Below, in pieces: positions 26,091-38,097 of a stretch of 64,000 bases of DNA (position 1 is its first letter; every line of letters starts with the position of its first letter). Location of the stretch: the NCBI GenBank assembly GCA_013398955.1, contig VWPU01009479.1:29400-93399 (forward strand), given 5' to 3'. The position numbers were made by a program, and so were the translations under genes. Under the pieces are notes generated by a model. The model did no database searches, was not told the origin of the DNA, and saw only the letters and a program-made list of their open reading frames with translations. The stretch is from Callaeas wilsoni. Lineage: Eukaryota > Chordata > Aves > Passeriformes > Callaeidae.

Positions 26091-29000
26091 AAATGGAAAC
26101 AGGATTTTAATTTATGTTTTTGACTTTGTCAAAAATCCAGGACAGATGTTCACAAGCATTATCACAATGTGCAGGTGTAGCCAGGAGCAGGTAATGCAAT
26201 CCCCAGCTTAGCCTGAAAATCCATCACTTGAAGTGTGGCAAAGTCAGAGCCAGAATTTTGCAAATCCCCTACATCTTGTGGAGAGCCATTTGCTAGTGGG
26301 ACTGCATGGGGAAAACAGATTTCTGTCTTACTCATGTGTCTCTTGTGGCAAAGAGTTAATGGCACAGATTTTATCCAACACAGTTGCTATGAACTCCACC
26401 TCGCCAGGCAAGTTTGCCCATAGAGTTTCTTGGAATATTCTGAATTATGGGCTGTTTATCTTCCTGGTGAGTGTCCTTCACCCAGGCTCTCTCTGCAGAG
26501 AGTGAACGTGCCGGTCTGTAAACACTATTCCTTCATAGGACATATTTATTTTTGACCACACATCCTTCCTGGAGCCTGCCATATAGAATAACCCAAGCAC
26601 TGGAAATGCCTGGAGCCAAAAGAAGGGGTGCCAGGTGAACCCAGTTTCCTTCAAATCAGAGGCAGACACTGGGTCAACCCACAGATAATACAACAGTCTT
26701 GAAAATATGTAACTGATATTGAAAAAAACCCTGAAAATTATCTATAAAGTATTAACCTTTACCAGAAATAGGAAAGTAGACAACTGACTGATGCACAAAG
26801 AAGGCTCTTTCTAGGAAAAAAAAAAGCAAACCTCAAAAGTTTAAAGAATGTGAGTTTTTCTGTTTGGTAATGCATTTTTATGTATGAATTTGTATTTTGG
26901 CATTCAAAAAATCCAACCCCCAAACATTCCCCCACCTACTTTATTTTTTTCTCTGTTTTTAAATTATTTTAGCCTTTGAGGAGAAAGAACAAAAACCAAT
27001 GTCATGTATTACCTTGGATGTAAGAGTTGAAGCAATTTGAGTTTATGAATACAGGTCGAGCAGTCCCTGCTTCCTGAAAAGCGAGAATGAGGGTTGGTAA
27101 CAGTCACACAGAAAAGGAGCAATGCTTGGTATTTTCCAAGTTATGACACACCTTGATAATACACTTGCAAAGCACATGTTCTGCCTTCCAAAACTTTCTC
27201 TGCTTGAGTAGTGATGCATGAAAAGCACTCCAGTGCCTGCCTGGTGCTTGTATTGCCCACATGGAGTGCTGAAAAGTGGCAGCTCCTCATGGGGCTGCAA
27301 GCCTGGAGCCCTTCCAAGCACGGGCTCTGCTGCACAAGCAAGAATCCCTGGAGAAATGGAGCCAAGGGGGGAGCAGAGATCACTCCTGCTCCAGGTTTAC
27401 AACAGGCCAGAGGGCTAGAGAGAGCCAGGGCACGTGTGGTGCCTTGGAAGCACAAGTGCAGCAGGCAGGAACAGAGATGGAAAGGCCCAGAGAAGCCCTA
27501 GCAAGGGGCTGTGCTCAGTGATACACAAGACAAGAAGCAACCCCTGGGGGCCATCCTGGGAGCCTAGAAAGTTGCCTTTCCCCACATGTGGGGCACGAGG
27601 GTCACCTTAGTTGTGCATGATCAGCAGGCAGCAACCTGGCCAAAAGGGACCCCAGGAGCCCTGACCAGTGGTCATGCTTGATGCTGCAGAGGAAGGTCAA
27701 AAAGCCCCAGAAAACTGTGCCAATCTGTTCCACAGGAAAATTCCTTCCTGATCTCAGCACTGGTACAGGCTATTCCCTAGGCATGTGACTAAGACTTTTT
27801 TTTTGTCTCATAGGTTCAGCTCACCTCCCAGGAGATGTCCAAACCCCTGCTCCCTCAGACTGGAGCTATCTCAGGGCCTTGTGAAAGTGGCCACACTCAA
27901 ATGGATGCTGAACTAGCACATCCTGAAACAATTAGCTCTGGCTGTACTAATTGCATTCCTATACTGTGCTGTATCTAGCAATAAACCAGACTGGAAGTAA
28001 CAACTTCCTATATAAATGGCACTGAGTGCCACATCAAAATAAAAAATACTCATATCTTTTGGCCACTACAGGTGGCATTTTTTTTGGAAGTGCAATTGAG
28101 ACTTGGCTTTTTTCTTTTACTTTAGTTTTTAACTATGGCCATTGATGGCCAGATACTAGGTCTATATATCATCCCAAACACTTTCCTATGGCCTGCTGTT
28201 ACATACCAGGGCACTTCAATGTGAGGGTTTTCAGTACAAAGCAAGTGCTGTTTACAGCACCAGAGTGCAGCGACTCTGCTCACGCCCTCGGGTTCAGGTG
28301 GCCCAAAGTTCACTGTAGAGCTCAAGACACCTGACCAAACACACACCACGTATGTCTCTCTCCTCTACAGCCCTTTGCCAGCCATGTTTCAGGCAGCTGC
28401 TGTGGAAATAAGGGAGGAAGCTTTAATGATGTATTGTGCTTGGCTACCCTTGCCTGGTGCTTTTGGCTGGCAGGGACATGTTTCACCATCGAGGCAATAT
28501 CCAACATTTCCTTCTGCTGTTTAAAAAGATCCTCTGGAGGGAGAGATTTTGTTAGTGAGCAACACATCTGACATCATGCTAGAGCTGCTCTAATGTAGGC
28601 AACATTAGCCCCAGTCTTTGAAGCACAATAATGCTTTGCTTCCTATGGCTTAGCTTTTGCAATTGCCCATTTCACAAGTCCAGCTCGGGTGGCTCAGTGA
28701 TGGGAGAGGCAGCAGGTGTATGGGAACTTGTCCTGCCTTGATTCATTCTGGACTTTGCCATCTGATTATTGCTCCTAATGTTTCCCATGGGGACCATCAG
28801 TGCTTTTCATCCACATCTGTAAGAGTGAGACTGTTGGAAGAAATTATCCTAAGGGCAATATCATTTTGGCAGTGTGAGCTAGCACAAGGTGGAAATTAAA
28901 TGGAAGGGAGCTGGGCACTTTCAATGTCCAATTTCTCTGTTAAGAAAACTTTTCTTGGAATTGAGAGAACAGGGTCATAAGTGCTGACTGTTTATTTCCA

Positions 29001-32000
29001 CCAACTAGAGATTATTTCACGCTTAATCTATTCACTTCAGTGGGAGGTGCAAATGTTTGGTATTTCCGTGAAGCAAGTGTGAAAGGTCAAATCCATCCAA
29101 GGCCTCCTTCCTTCTGCAGGGCACCCAAAAGCCATGCACTGGTCCCTGCAGGGCCATCAAGCACTGAGTGAACAGCGTCTGTATGAGCAAAGCCGATGAG
29201 AGCTCTGTCAGACTGGTCAGGTCTTTCAGGGATTTCTGCTGCCCAAAAAGAAATGTTGATGTTTAGGAACCTTTGAATTTGGTCCCCCATAAATAATGTC
29301 CTTTCTATAAATTCATACAACAGGCTGAGAAGGAGCAGGCAAACATGTTTCTCCATCTTCTTCCTTTCTTCCCTCCCCACCCCCCTTCTTTTCTTTGGAG
29401 TGTTGTTGACTTTTTTTGGGCTACCACTCTGTTAGCATACTTCAACTTTGCCTTATCTCATTTCTTTTTTCACCTTGCTCTATTATTGCTGTTTTTCTCC
29501 CATTCTCACATACATGAAACATGAACTTTACAGATTTCTGAATGAGATTTCCAATTTAGGATGTCCCAGGAGGCTGGAAACAGGGAAAAATGCTTCAGTT
29601 TGGGTAAGCTTTCTCCCATGGTAAGGGACACTGCCTGTTGCTCATAGCCTGCTCTGTGTTCAAGCAAGTGCATTAGACAAAACAAAAGATTCATAACAGA
29701 TCCTGTGCTGGCATAAAACATCTTATTTCTTTGGAAATCTGCAGAGTACTGAGCGAACACACAAGTAAAGAAACCCGATTCCTTTCCCAGGACTGGGTCT
29801 GCAGGACGAGGCAATATCTTTAATTAGCTGAATTGGTATGGTTGCAAAAGCAGCCAGCTTTAGGCAAGAGCTCCTCTTGAAGCCTACTACAGAAGCAGCT
29901 TCTTTCAAAGCCGAATGCCAATTGAGAGGGATTATTCAGAGTTTAGCCCTTCTGACAAGCTGCATTGTTTATTTACTTTAAAGTAGAAGTTCTAAGGCTG
30001 AAAAGCTTTATATTAAAGCTACAGATTGCTTTATAGATACATCATTTGTTTCATGACAAATCTTTGGAACTTTCTACATTCTATTTCTTTAATTCAAAAG
30101 TCAACATTTTCTGACAATAACTTTTACATAATTTCTGTAGAAGAATGCTGGGAGAAAACATCTGGTTTTCCATCTCTCTATGAAGCAACTGCTCAAGAAT
30201 GAGTTATGGTCATGCATACAGGATTTATTACAGGATCTTACTTTAATAAAGTAAAAGCAATGTGAGCTGCCCAGCATAGTTCCCCATCTCCTTTGGAGAG
30301 ATGTGGTGTATTTCTTAGGGTTAAGTGTCTACAGGCTCTGCAGAGCCCAGAGTTTTAACACTGTCATCATAGTTGGTAGTCACTTGGGCCACCAGTTAAG
30401 GGTATCTCCGCTGTCACTCGTCATTACTTTCAGCATTTCCACCTCTTGCCAGTGCAAACTACTGCCAGCATCAAGAATGGCATTCTTTATACAAGTCACA
30501 GATTATGAGGTATCGCAGCAATAAACAAGGGCTGCTAAATGGCACCAAGACTGTGGTAAAAAACCCCGAAACTCAACATGCATATGAAAAATTGCCCCAT
30601 CAGATTAACAGAAGCAGCTCTCATACTAAGAAGAAAGGAAACAGGTGAAGAAACCATGTAAAAAATTAATTTCAAAATCGCATGGCAATGGAAAAACAGG
30701 AAGGGCTTTTCCAACAACACTAAAAGCCCTATAGGAAAGTGGAGAAGACCTGCCTGCCCTGTGTGGGTACAGCGAGGTCCCTGACAGACCTGGAGAATGA
30801 AGATGGGACAGTGGGGACAGGCTGAAGAGGACTGTCTGGCCACACGGGGCTGTCACAGACTGCTGGACTGGGTCAGGAGGCATGAGCAAAAATCCCTGCC
30901 AGACAGGCTGGGACGGCAGTGGCAGAGGTGATGGGACCGGGTATGCATTCTCCATGGAAAACAAAACTGAGTCACTGGCCTGGACCGAAGGATAATTTTA
31001 GTGCAAAGGGTGAAACCCAACCCTCTCTTTCAGCATGACATGGGCTGTGACATAAGAGCTGGCAACTCAGCTGCTGCTGTTTCAGGAACGTCAAAGCTGT
31101 TTATCAGCCCTGAGCAAGCATGGGAAAAACCTTGGCGGGGAGCAGGGTCAGCCCAGCAGGTATTCCTTTCATTTCCTCTCCTTCCCTTCTGCTCACGAGC
31201 CCCTTCGCCTGGCGTCATGGAAGCCTGAGCTGAGCCCAATTAATGGTGACGGCTGGGTGCTGAGGGCATGAGCAACACTCCTGTGCACAGAGCGAGCGTG
31301 CAGGGGCACAAAGGGTAAGCCCAGACGTGTCACACACACACGTAATTTTATTCCACGTTGTCAGGCAGGGGCTGGGAACCCTCCATGACATTGGTGCTAC
31401 TGCCCCAATGCCTCCAGGCCTCTGAGGGCCCCACTGGCTGGGGCAGTGATGTTGGCCCAGAGCTAAAACAATCAGGAAGGCAAGAGCAGGTAGAAAGCAG
31501 AGTTATTGTTCCCACCTTGCAGAGTGGGAAAGAAAGGAGTCTGAAGTAGATTCCTATGGATGTAATGGTGAGAAGATTAATTCTTCAGTCTTCAAAGGCA
31601 GCAGGCAGTACCCTTTTAAAGGCACACACATTCCTGCAGGTAAACAGGCAGGTCATCAGTCATGCACTCACGCCTGCAAAATGTGCAGTGCTGGGCTATT
31701 TGTCCTTGTTTCAAACAAAATATCATACTGCAGCTATGTGCATCACTTCATTCAGCATGCAGATTCCGGCTCTATGCTAAAATAGCCATATCAAACCACA
31801 GATCCTTATCCTGGAGCATGTTAAACCAATAGGCACTCAAAGTAGTGTTTGGAAATTTACCCGAACATCTTTAGACCAGCATCTTGTCCTACATTTCTGA
31901 CAGTTTTCTGGGACTACTGATTGGATCATAAGTTTTTTCCTCTCCCTTTACAAGGCAGTAAATACTCAGGAGTGTTTAAAAAGCTTTTCAAGCTTGCTCC

Positions 32001-34219
32001 ATTTGTTCCTATGCCAAGTGCAGATGTGAAGATTAAATCTGGATGTGTCTGAGCCCATGACATACATGCAGCCTCCTGGAAAGATTGAGACCTCCAGATC
32101 TTTATAGTCAGGGACTTCTGTCTACTTGTGTGGGTGCTCTTTCAAAATATTTATTACTTATAGTTAGGACTAAGCTACTGATGATCTCATGATGTGTCTT
32201 TCTGTCATGTGGGAACATCCTGCAGTTTGCCTCCAGCAACAGTTTGTGGCCAAGAATGCAGAAGATACAGGATGTGATACAACAGCCATGTCAAGACCTC
32301 TCATCAACTGGTATTTTGGGACAGCAACAATTGCACATGAGCCAACACTAGTCTCTCTGTTGGACACCCACATGTAGTTCGGCATATGTTGCTCACATAT
32401 GGCTGGCACTGCTCTTGCACTTGAGATAGAACTGCTGGCAAAATAGAGGCCAAGTCCAGCTCAGATCCATCAGGTATTTAGATGCTGAACTCCTACTGAA
32501 AAAAATGCAAGTGAAGGTTGCAAACACTGTTTGGAAGTGGACTTCACTGACATTAGGAAGTAAAGGGTGGTGGGAAAAAAGATGCAAGTTTGCAAGGAGT
32601 AAGTGTAAACACTAAAATAAAATGAAACTTCAAGGTGAGAAAGACACTGATTTTGTTAGTATCCCAAAAGAAGAGTATCACACTGTTTAGAGATTTCTTG
32701 ACTAAAATTGACTTTGACAATGGATTATTGTGTTTCTTCCTACGTTCATGAAAGTTGGCATTCCCTGGTAAGTGGAAGCACTTCCATGGTGTGCAGCATG
32801 GCTTGAGGCAGCAAAATCTGTCCCTAATACTAGAGTTAAGCAAACTGTTAAAATAGGAACTGAACCAAATGCCCAGATCTCCTCCCCAAACTCAAACTAA
32901 ACCTTTATTTGAGGCTCAGGAATGTTTGGCTAACTTTAAATAAAACAATGTTGTGTTTCTGCACATCCTGCTTTCAGTAAAGACTCCAAGCAGAAACACA
33001 AAAATATGGCAGGCACATCTATGTTTGCACTATTTCTGGCCCAGCTGAAACCAGGAAACACTGGAAATCTCACAAAATCAGCTTTGCCTCACAGACTATC
33101 CAGCTACCAGGTTCTGATGCTGTTATCCCACAGCACACAATATAACTCATGTACATACCAATTTATTATTTTCACCAAATAACTATGATAAACAAGTTTC
33201 CTAGACTATCAGACATTTGGACCCCCCATTTTTACTCAGCTGTGGCAGCATACTATATAGCTACCTTATATTCCTTTTATGCTCCTCCTCACTGAGTCAC
33301 TGGCATAGTTGCATAAAGACAAAACATCTCTTGTGGTACACGACAACAAACCAAAGCACATCATAACAAAGATAACAAACCAGGCATACGCATGTTGTGC
33401 CGCACATTTGGTTTGTGGCTAATTCAAAGTATGTAATCCTAAATTTTGCTGCTTGATATCTCTTTGACAGCTCTGTGCATTGGATTTATAGAGCATGATG
33501 ATAACAGCATTGTTTTAGAGGAACATATTTAGCCATATAAAATTGCCCTGCATGTCAGGGCAAAATTTTTAAAGCACTTTTGTGTACCAGACTTTTGCAA
33601 ATTTGCAAATTCATATTTAAAGGAACATTTAATGTTATTGCTAGAAACTATATCACTGTCAGCAAAACATAATACAGACACTCTGATTACCCAGCTATCC
33701 GCTCGACCGCAACAAAGCCATCCCAAACGATTCAGTACCACAGCTTCATGCTTGCTAGCCAGATTTATTATATTTTCCAGATTCTAACAAGACACATATT
33801 AAGAAATGCATGTTAATCATTGTCCTAATGAGAACAACATGCAGTTAGCATTTAGAGTGTCACACAAAAAATACAGAAGGCGAGTACAGAATAAATGCAC
33901 TCTAAATTCAAGGAAACCCAATCCTTCTTTTCCACTACCATGTTTCAGTGAAACGGCCTTCTCCAAGAGAAATTTTTAATGAACTAGCTAAATTTTAACC
34001 AGTATGTATATGTTAGGCATGGGGCAAAGTAAAATGCCATTCTGACCACAACTGTTAAAGAAAAACAACCGCTGTCCCACTTGCTTACGTACAAAAAGCT
34101 ATGAGTATATAAAGCACTAAAAGCCTGCCTAGCATCTCTCCTCTGGAGACATCAAATCTCCCAGTGTTGCACTGTTTACAGCCAGATGACTTCTGGAGCA
34201 ACTACCCAATATCTGTAAG
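26091..34219. other. Intergenic sequence downstream of EPDR1
   Basis: No gene is recognised. GC-richer patches lie at about 27200-27900 and 30740-31550 and contain overlapping open frames on both strands, typical of random sequence of that composition. The rest is AT-rich. The expected mammalian downstream neighbours of EPDR1 (STARD3NL, then the TCR gamma locus) are not seen here. Confidence 0.6.
27690..27790. repeat. Possible ancient retroelement 3'-region relic
   Basis: The stretch GGAAAATTCCTTCCTGATCT, followed by a GCATGTGACTAAGAC block, resembles a dispersed repeat block seen in reptile and bird genomes that I associate with old CR1/L3-type 3' regions. The assignment is from memory of the pattern and is tentative. 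Confidence 0.3.
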
Positions 34220-35615
34220 AGGACAAGAATCTGTCTTTAAATTTATTTGCAAATAATAAATAAAATGCATACCTTACAGAATAAATCAGTTAATCTCATT
34301 TGGTAAAAGTGCAAAACCCATCACACTTCTGAGAGTCTCAAAGGTGCATGAAGGTTTGAATTTTCTAACGCAAAATATGTGCACTCACTGTGCTTTTTTG
34401 GTTATGTGGAGATAATAAGATTTGAGATGCTGATGAAACAGCAAATAAAACAGGCATCAATGGAGTGGGTGCAAAACAAAGCAAGATTGTCATGTCTGCT
34501 TAGATTGCAGTGCCTCACTGCCACACTGCATAGAGGACATCTAGAACCTGCGCCTCCCATTCCTCCCCGCACAGGTCACACAGCTCTGTCTTTCACTCCA
34601 TCCTGACCACCAGGCACTGTGTGAATGCTGATTCAGCCTTTACCAACTGTGCATTAGGAACGGCTTTTCTTTTTTCAAATCTCCCTGGAATTATAAAGGT
34701 GTTTCCACACCCTGAGTAAAGACTTCTGAAATTAGTTACAAAACATTAAAGCCGTTTAGAGTGCAGTACCTTTTAATCCCTTTGCATAGGTTAAAACTAG
34801 TATTGCCTTGAAAAGTGAGTGCTGAAGTAATATGTGACTGAAAAATGTCTCATCACACCCTACCGGAAGCCTTCTCCAAAAGGCAGATGCATAAAAACCT
34901 TGGATACTGTTTTTGAAGGTGTACCTCTCCCTCCTTCCCTTCCTTTCACACCATCCTCCCAAGAAACAGAAAAGTACTTTTTGCATGTCAGCTAGCATTA
35001 CATGAATAAAGCTACTCCAGTTTCTTTTCAGAAAGAGCAAAAGTTAATTCAAAAATTGACTACCAGATTCCTGAAGAGAAGAATGAAAAAAACCTAACCA
35101 AAATAGAACACAAAGTAAAATAAAACAAAAAGAACAAATTTCCACAATTTTTATATACATCATTTAAAGTGGTATTTTTCACTTAGGGATGAGGTTTCAC
35201 GCAGGTCATCTTTCCCTTCCAGTCTCCAGAAGCAGAAACAACAACAAAATTTAGCTTTTTCTTCTAGACAGCACCATTGCTGCCATCTGCTTATGCTTTG
35301 TCTTCTTGAAAAAATAAATAATGAAATCTTTGCAAAAGGAAAATCAACCTTAAATAAATAGTATCTAGAAAGATTATCTTAATGGTAACTACATAATACT
35401 GCAAGTGCATCACTGAACAGATTAATGTGATTGAAAGATATCTCGTTTCATGTATTTTACTCAGTTACATGCTTATGTTCTCTCTCAAGTGAAAACTTAC
35501 AAATTCCAAAAAGAGCAACAATTAGCTTGAAAAATCAGCTTAGATGTGAAAACTGACTACTAATAACCATCCCCTTGGCTAATATGTGTTTGCCCAGGGC
35601 AGCCAGTGTCCATAA
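34220..35615 (-). other. EPDR1: Probable EPDR1 3' UTR (end uncertain)
   Basis: This AT-rich sequence follows the EPDR1 stop codon and has no coding content that I can support. The minus strand carries an ATTAAA hexamer at 34772-34777 and the first canonical AATAAA at 34242-34247. The message could therefore end about 0.85 kb or 1.4 kb after the stop. The extent is inferred from these hexamers alone. Confidence 0.35.
34242..34247 (-). promoter_or_regulatory. Candidate poly(A) signal AATAAA for EPDR1
   Basis: This is the first canonical AATAAA on the minus strand downstream of the EPDR1 stop, about 1.37 kb from it. A weaker ATTAAA variant occurs earlier at 34772-34777, and another AATAAA lies further on at 33764-33769. 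In AT-rich DNA such hexamers arise by chance, so this is a candidate only. Confidence 0.3.
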
Positions 35616-35806
35616 TCAGCATTCATCTTTCATCCTCGTCAGCTGGGCTGCCTGACAGGTGCTGGGTGGGGTGAACACGGAGGGGTCTGCGATGCCCAGA
35701 TGGATGTCAAAGAAGCGAGTGGAGGTTGTCACGCTGTAGTTCTTGGTGTAGGTTTCCTGTACTGGGTAACAGTCTTTGACGGTGTAAACGCCGACCCAGG
35801 ATTCCA
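35616..35806 (-). CDS. EPDR1: EPDR1 terminal coding exon 3 with stop codon
   Basis: This is the last coding exon of EPDR1. Two bases complete the split codon, then 62 codons and a TGA stop (35616-35618) follow. The frame reads ESWVGVYTVKDCYPVQETYT, then STRFFDIHLGI and DPSVFTPPSTCQAAQ, which are signature C-terminal ependymin-related motifs. Three cysteines (KDC, STC and the final residue) bring the total to six, consistent with the three disulfides known in the family. A second N-glycosylation sequon (NYS) is present. The acceptor is TTGCAG. Joined with exons 1 and 2, the window encodes about 189 residues of a protein that is about 224 residues long in human. The protein ends on its last cysteine. 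Confidence 0.96.
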
Positions 35807-37845
35807 CTGCAACCAAGCAGAAACGTGACTACTTTAGGTGACAAGAAAAGATGAATGTGTTATGATGATGTCAGTCTCTTTTAACTCATTGCTTCTGTTT
35901 AACATTGTCTATTCAGATCCTTATTATCATGTTAATTTAAAAAAATTCCTATTCTTTTGAAACACTTCTAGTGGTTCATTATCTCAAGACTATACCCAAT
36001 GCTGATCTCCTCCAGGAATGTGATGTAGCAAGTCTGTCCCTTTTATAACTTCAGCTGAATTCCACAGTGTGCTAATCTCAGAGGTGTTTCCTCGCTCTCT
36101 TTCCTCCTTGTTCTCTGTCATCACCTCTGCCTTCTCCACTATGCTATTTAGGCAGTGCCAGTAATACCATTGAAGTGGTTTCCCTGGAGTACTCTTTGCT
36201 TTTATCTCTCTTTTACTAACCTCACAGACACCTTCTGTGATCATTCTTTACCCTTTCAATCATACTCCATCCTGTTGTTTTATGCATTTCAGATCTCTTG
36301 ATAGCAGAAACTCATGATGTTAAAATTACCTATTGTGATCATCAATCAATTCCTCTGAAGGATGCCTTTAACAAATTTTTCTAGTCCCAAGGACACTTAT
36401 GTTCTCCCACTCAGCAGCAATCACACACACATATTTTCAGTACTCCCAGTTTCTTGTTGTAGGCTGTATCACAATCACATTACCAGAAATAAATAAATGG
36501 TGACACAAAACACACATATTCTGTATCCAAAGAAAGGCTGGCAAGCTGAGCAATACTTGAATATACCTCTTTAGAGCATGCTAGGATACCAAAAACATTC
36601 TGACCTCAATTAATATGGTTTGAGTACACAGAAGTGGAGGCACCTTTTACTGAACAAGTCTTCTCTCAGAATTTTGAACAAAAAATCATGGTTAAATATG
36701 AGGCTACCAAAGTAGCCTGTGTCTCTCCTGAAACTTTTGTAATTGTACAAGAAATATAATTTCTAGAGTCCTAATCAATATGAGCTGAAAGGTATATAGG
36801 TAGATAGGTAACTTTCAGACATTACGTTTATGAATGATCATACAGAAAAGCACTGGAGAGCGAAAATAATACAGGCTAAAAATCACACATCATTAATTGA
36901 ACGTATCTGGATATAAAGTTCCACAAAAAATCCAAAAATATCATATCTGAAAAAAGAAATAATTCTTGAAGTGAGTGATAATTTGCCTCTCACAGAATAC
37001 CAGAGGATATATCAACCTAGTTACAGAGGTCTAATGATCTTACCCTTTATTCTCTACTTCATTTTTTCTACTTTTATTCAAGAAAGAAATATTTTCCTCT
37101 GGCAAAATGCTCAAGTTCGTAACCAGCCTACATATTAGATGTCCATAACCATAAGTATTGTATTAGCTGAATAGTCCCATAAATTTAACGGAGGTTTTAA
37201 AATCATTTTTATAGTTATCTGGGTCATTAATAAACCATAGATGAAATTGAGGCCAAAGGGCTAATAAATTTCTATGCATTCAAAATCTAACATACTGTAC
37301 CATGGAAAGTTCAGCCTCCTTTCTTTCATGATGCAAGTGTTCAGCTGCCAAGTGCAGAACCAAGCCTTTCGAGGAGATATTTTTTACCAGTATAGAGGAT
37401 AACAAAATTTAGGCACATATTAAGGATTTCAGTAGCTGCAGAACCATGTGTAGACAAACACTGACACCTGCTTTGTTTCTGTTACGCAGATTCTAGTTTG
37501 AGTGTGCCCCTAATTATAGCAGCAATTCTTCTCTAGATAAATTTTGGATACAGGCTGCCAGATTCAGACATGAAATGATGCTGTTCCAAGCCAAACTCTG
37601 TATGATATGAAATACAATACACTCAAGTCCCTTGAACACATTTAATCCTGCTGAGATAGGAAACATTTTCCTAATAAAATGCATTGTTATTAAAATTATA
37701 TTCTGTGCACAGGGCATTTTCATTACTTCTTCCAGAGAACTTTATAGAAATATAGAAAGCCAGGGTGAAACATGAATAATTTTATTTTTCCCTGTGCAGC
37801 ACAGACATTGATTATTATTAAAATAAAAAAAAAGCATGCACATAC
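35807..37845 (-). other. EPDR1: EPDR1 intron 2
   Basis: This intron of about 2.0 kb has a GTATGT donor and a TTGCAG acceptor on the minus strand and is phase 1. It is AT-rich with scattered A/T runs. A reading frame of about 84 codons at 35990-36244 on the sense strand has no recognisable homology. I see no mobile element that I can name. Confidence 0.9.
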
Positions 37846-38054
37846 ATTTCCTGGCTGGTTTTCTGTCAGACCATTCCTGTACCATAATTTCATCTCCAGG
37901 TCCCCCAATGTAGTACTGATCTTCGTAAGTTGAATTGGCAGGAATATCATATGGATCCCATGGCTCTGTCAGAGCAATTTTCGAGCAAAGCTTTGTAACT
38001 TGTTCAATCTGAAACATCACCGCATCTTTGTAGAGCAATATATACTCAAAGAAC
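37846..38054 (-). CDS. EPDR1: EPDR1 coding exon 2
   Basis: This is the central coding exon of EPDR1. It is 209 bp: one base completes the exon 1 codon, 69 whole codons follow, and one base starts the next. The frame reads FFEYILLYKDAVMFQIEQ and later TEPWDPYDIPANSTYEDQYY, then VQEWSDRKPARK, matching the core of vertebrate ependymin-related proteins. One conserved cysteine (KLCSK) and an N-glycosylation sequon (NST) are visible. The acceptor is TTTCAG, preceded by a T-rich stretch and an (AT)n tract. The donor is GTATGT. I chose this donor because joining its final T to the TG of exon 3 preserves both frame and family length (ARK-L-ESW). No internal stop occurs. Confidence 0.96.
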
Positions 38055-38079
38055 CTGAAACATTAGAAAAACCAATTTT

Positions 38080-38097
38080 TATATATATATATATATA
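38080..38097. repeat. (AT)n dinucleotide tract near EPDR1 exon 2 acceptor
   Basis: About nine AT units lie 26-43 bases upstream of the exon 2 splice acceptor on the minus strand, in the zone where branch points normally sit. Confidence 0.85.

Noticed and set aside
1..34200. Search for STARD3NL or TCR gamma segments, the mammalian downstream neighbours of EPDR1
   Set aside because: No sequence resembling the MENTAL domain, an Ig constant domain or V-segment motifs was seen in any reading frame; they presumably lie beyond the left edge.
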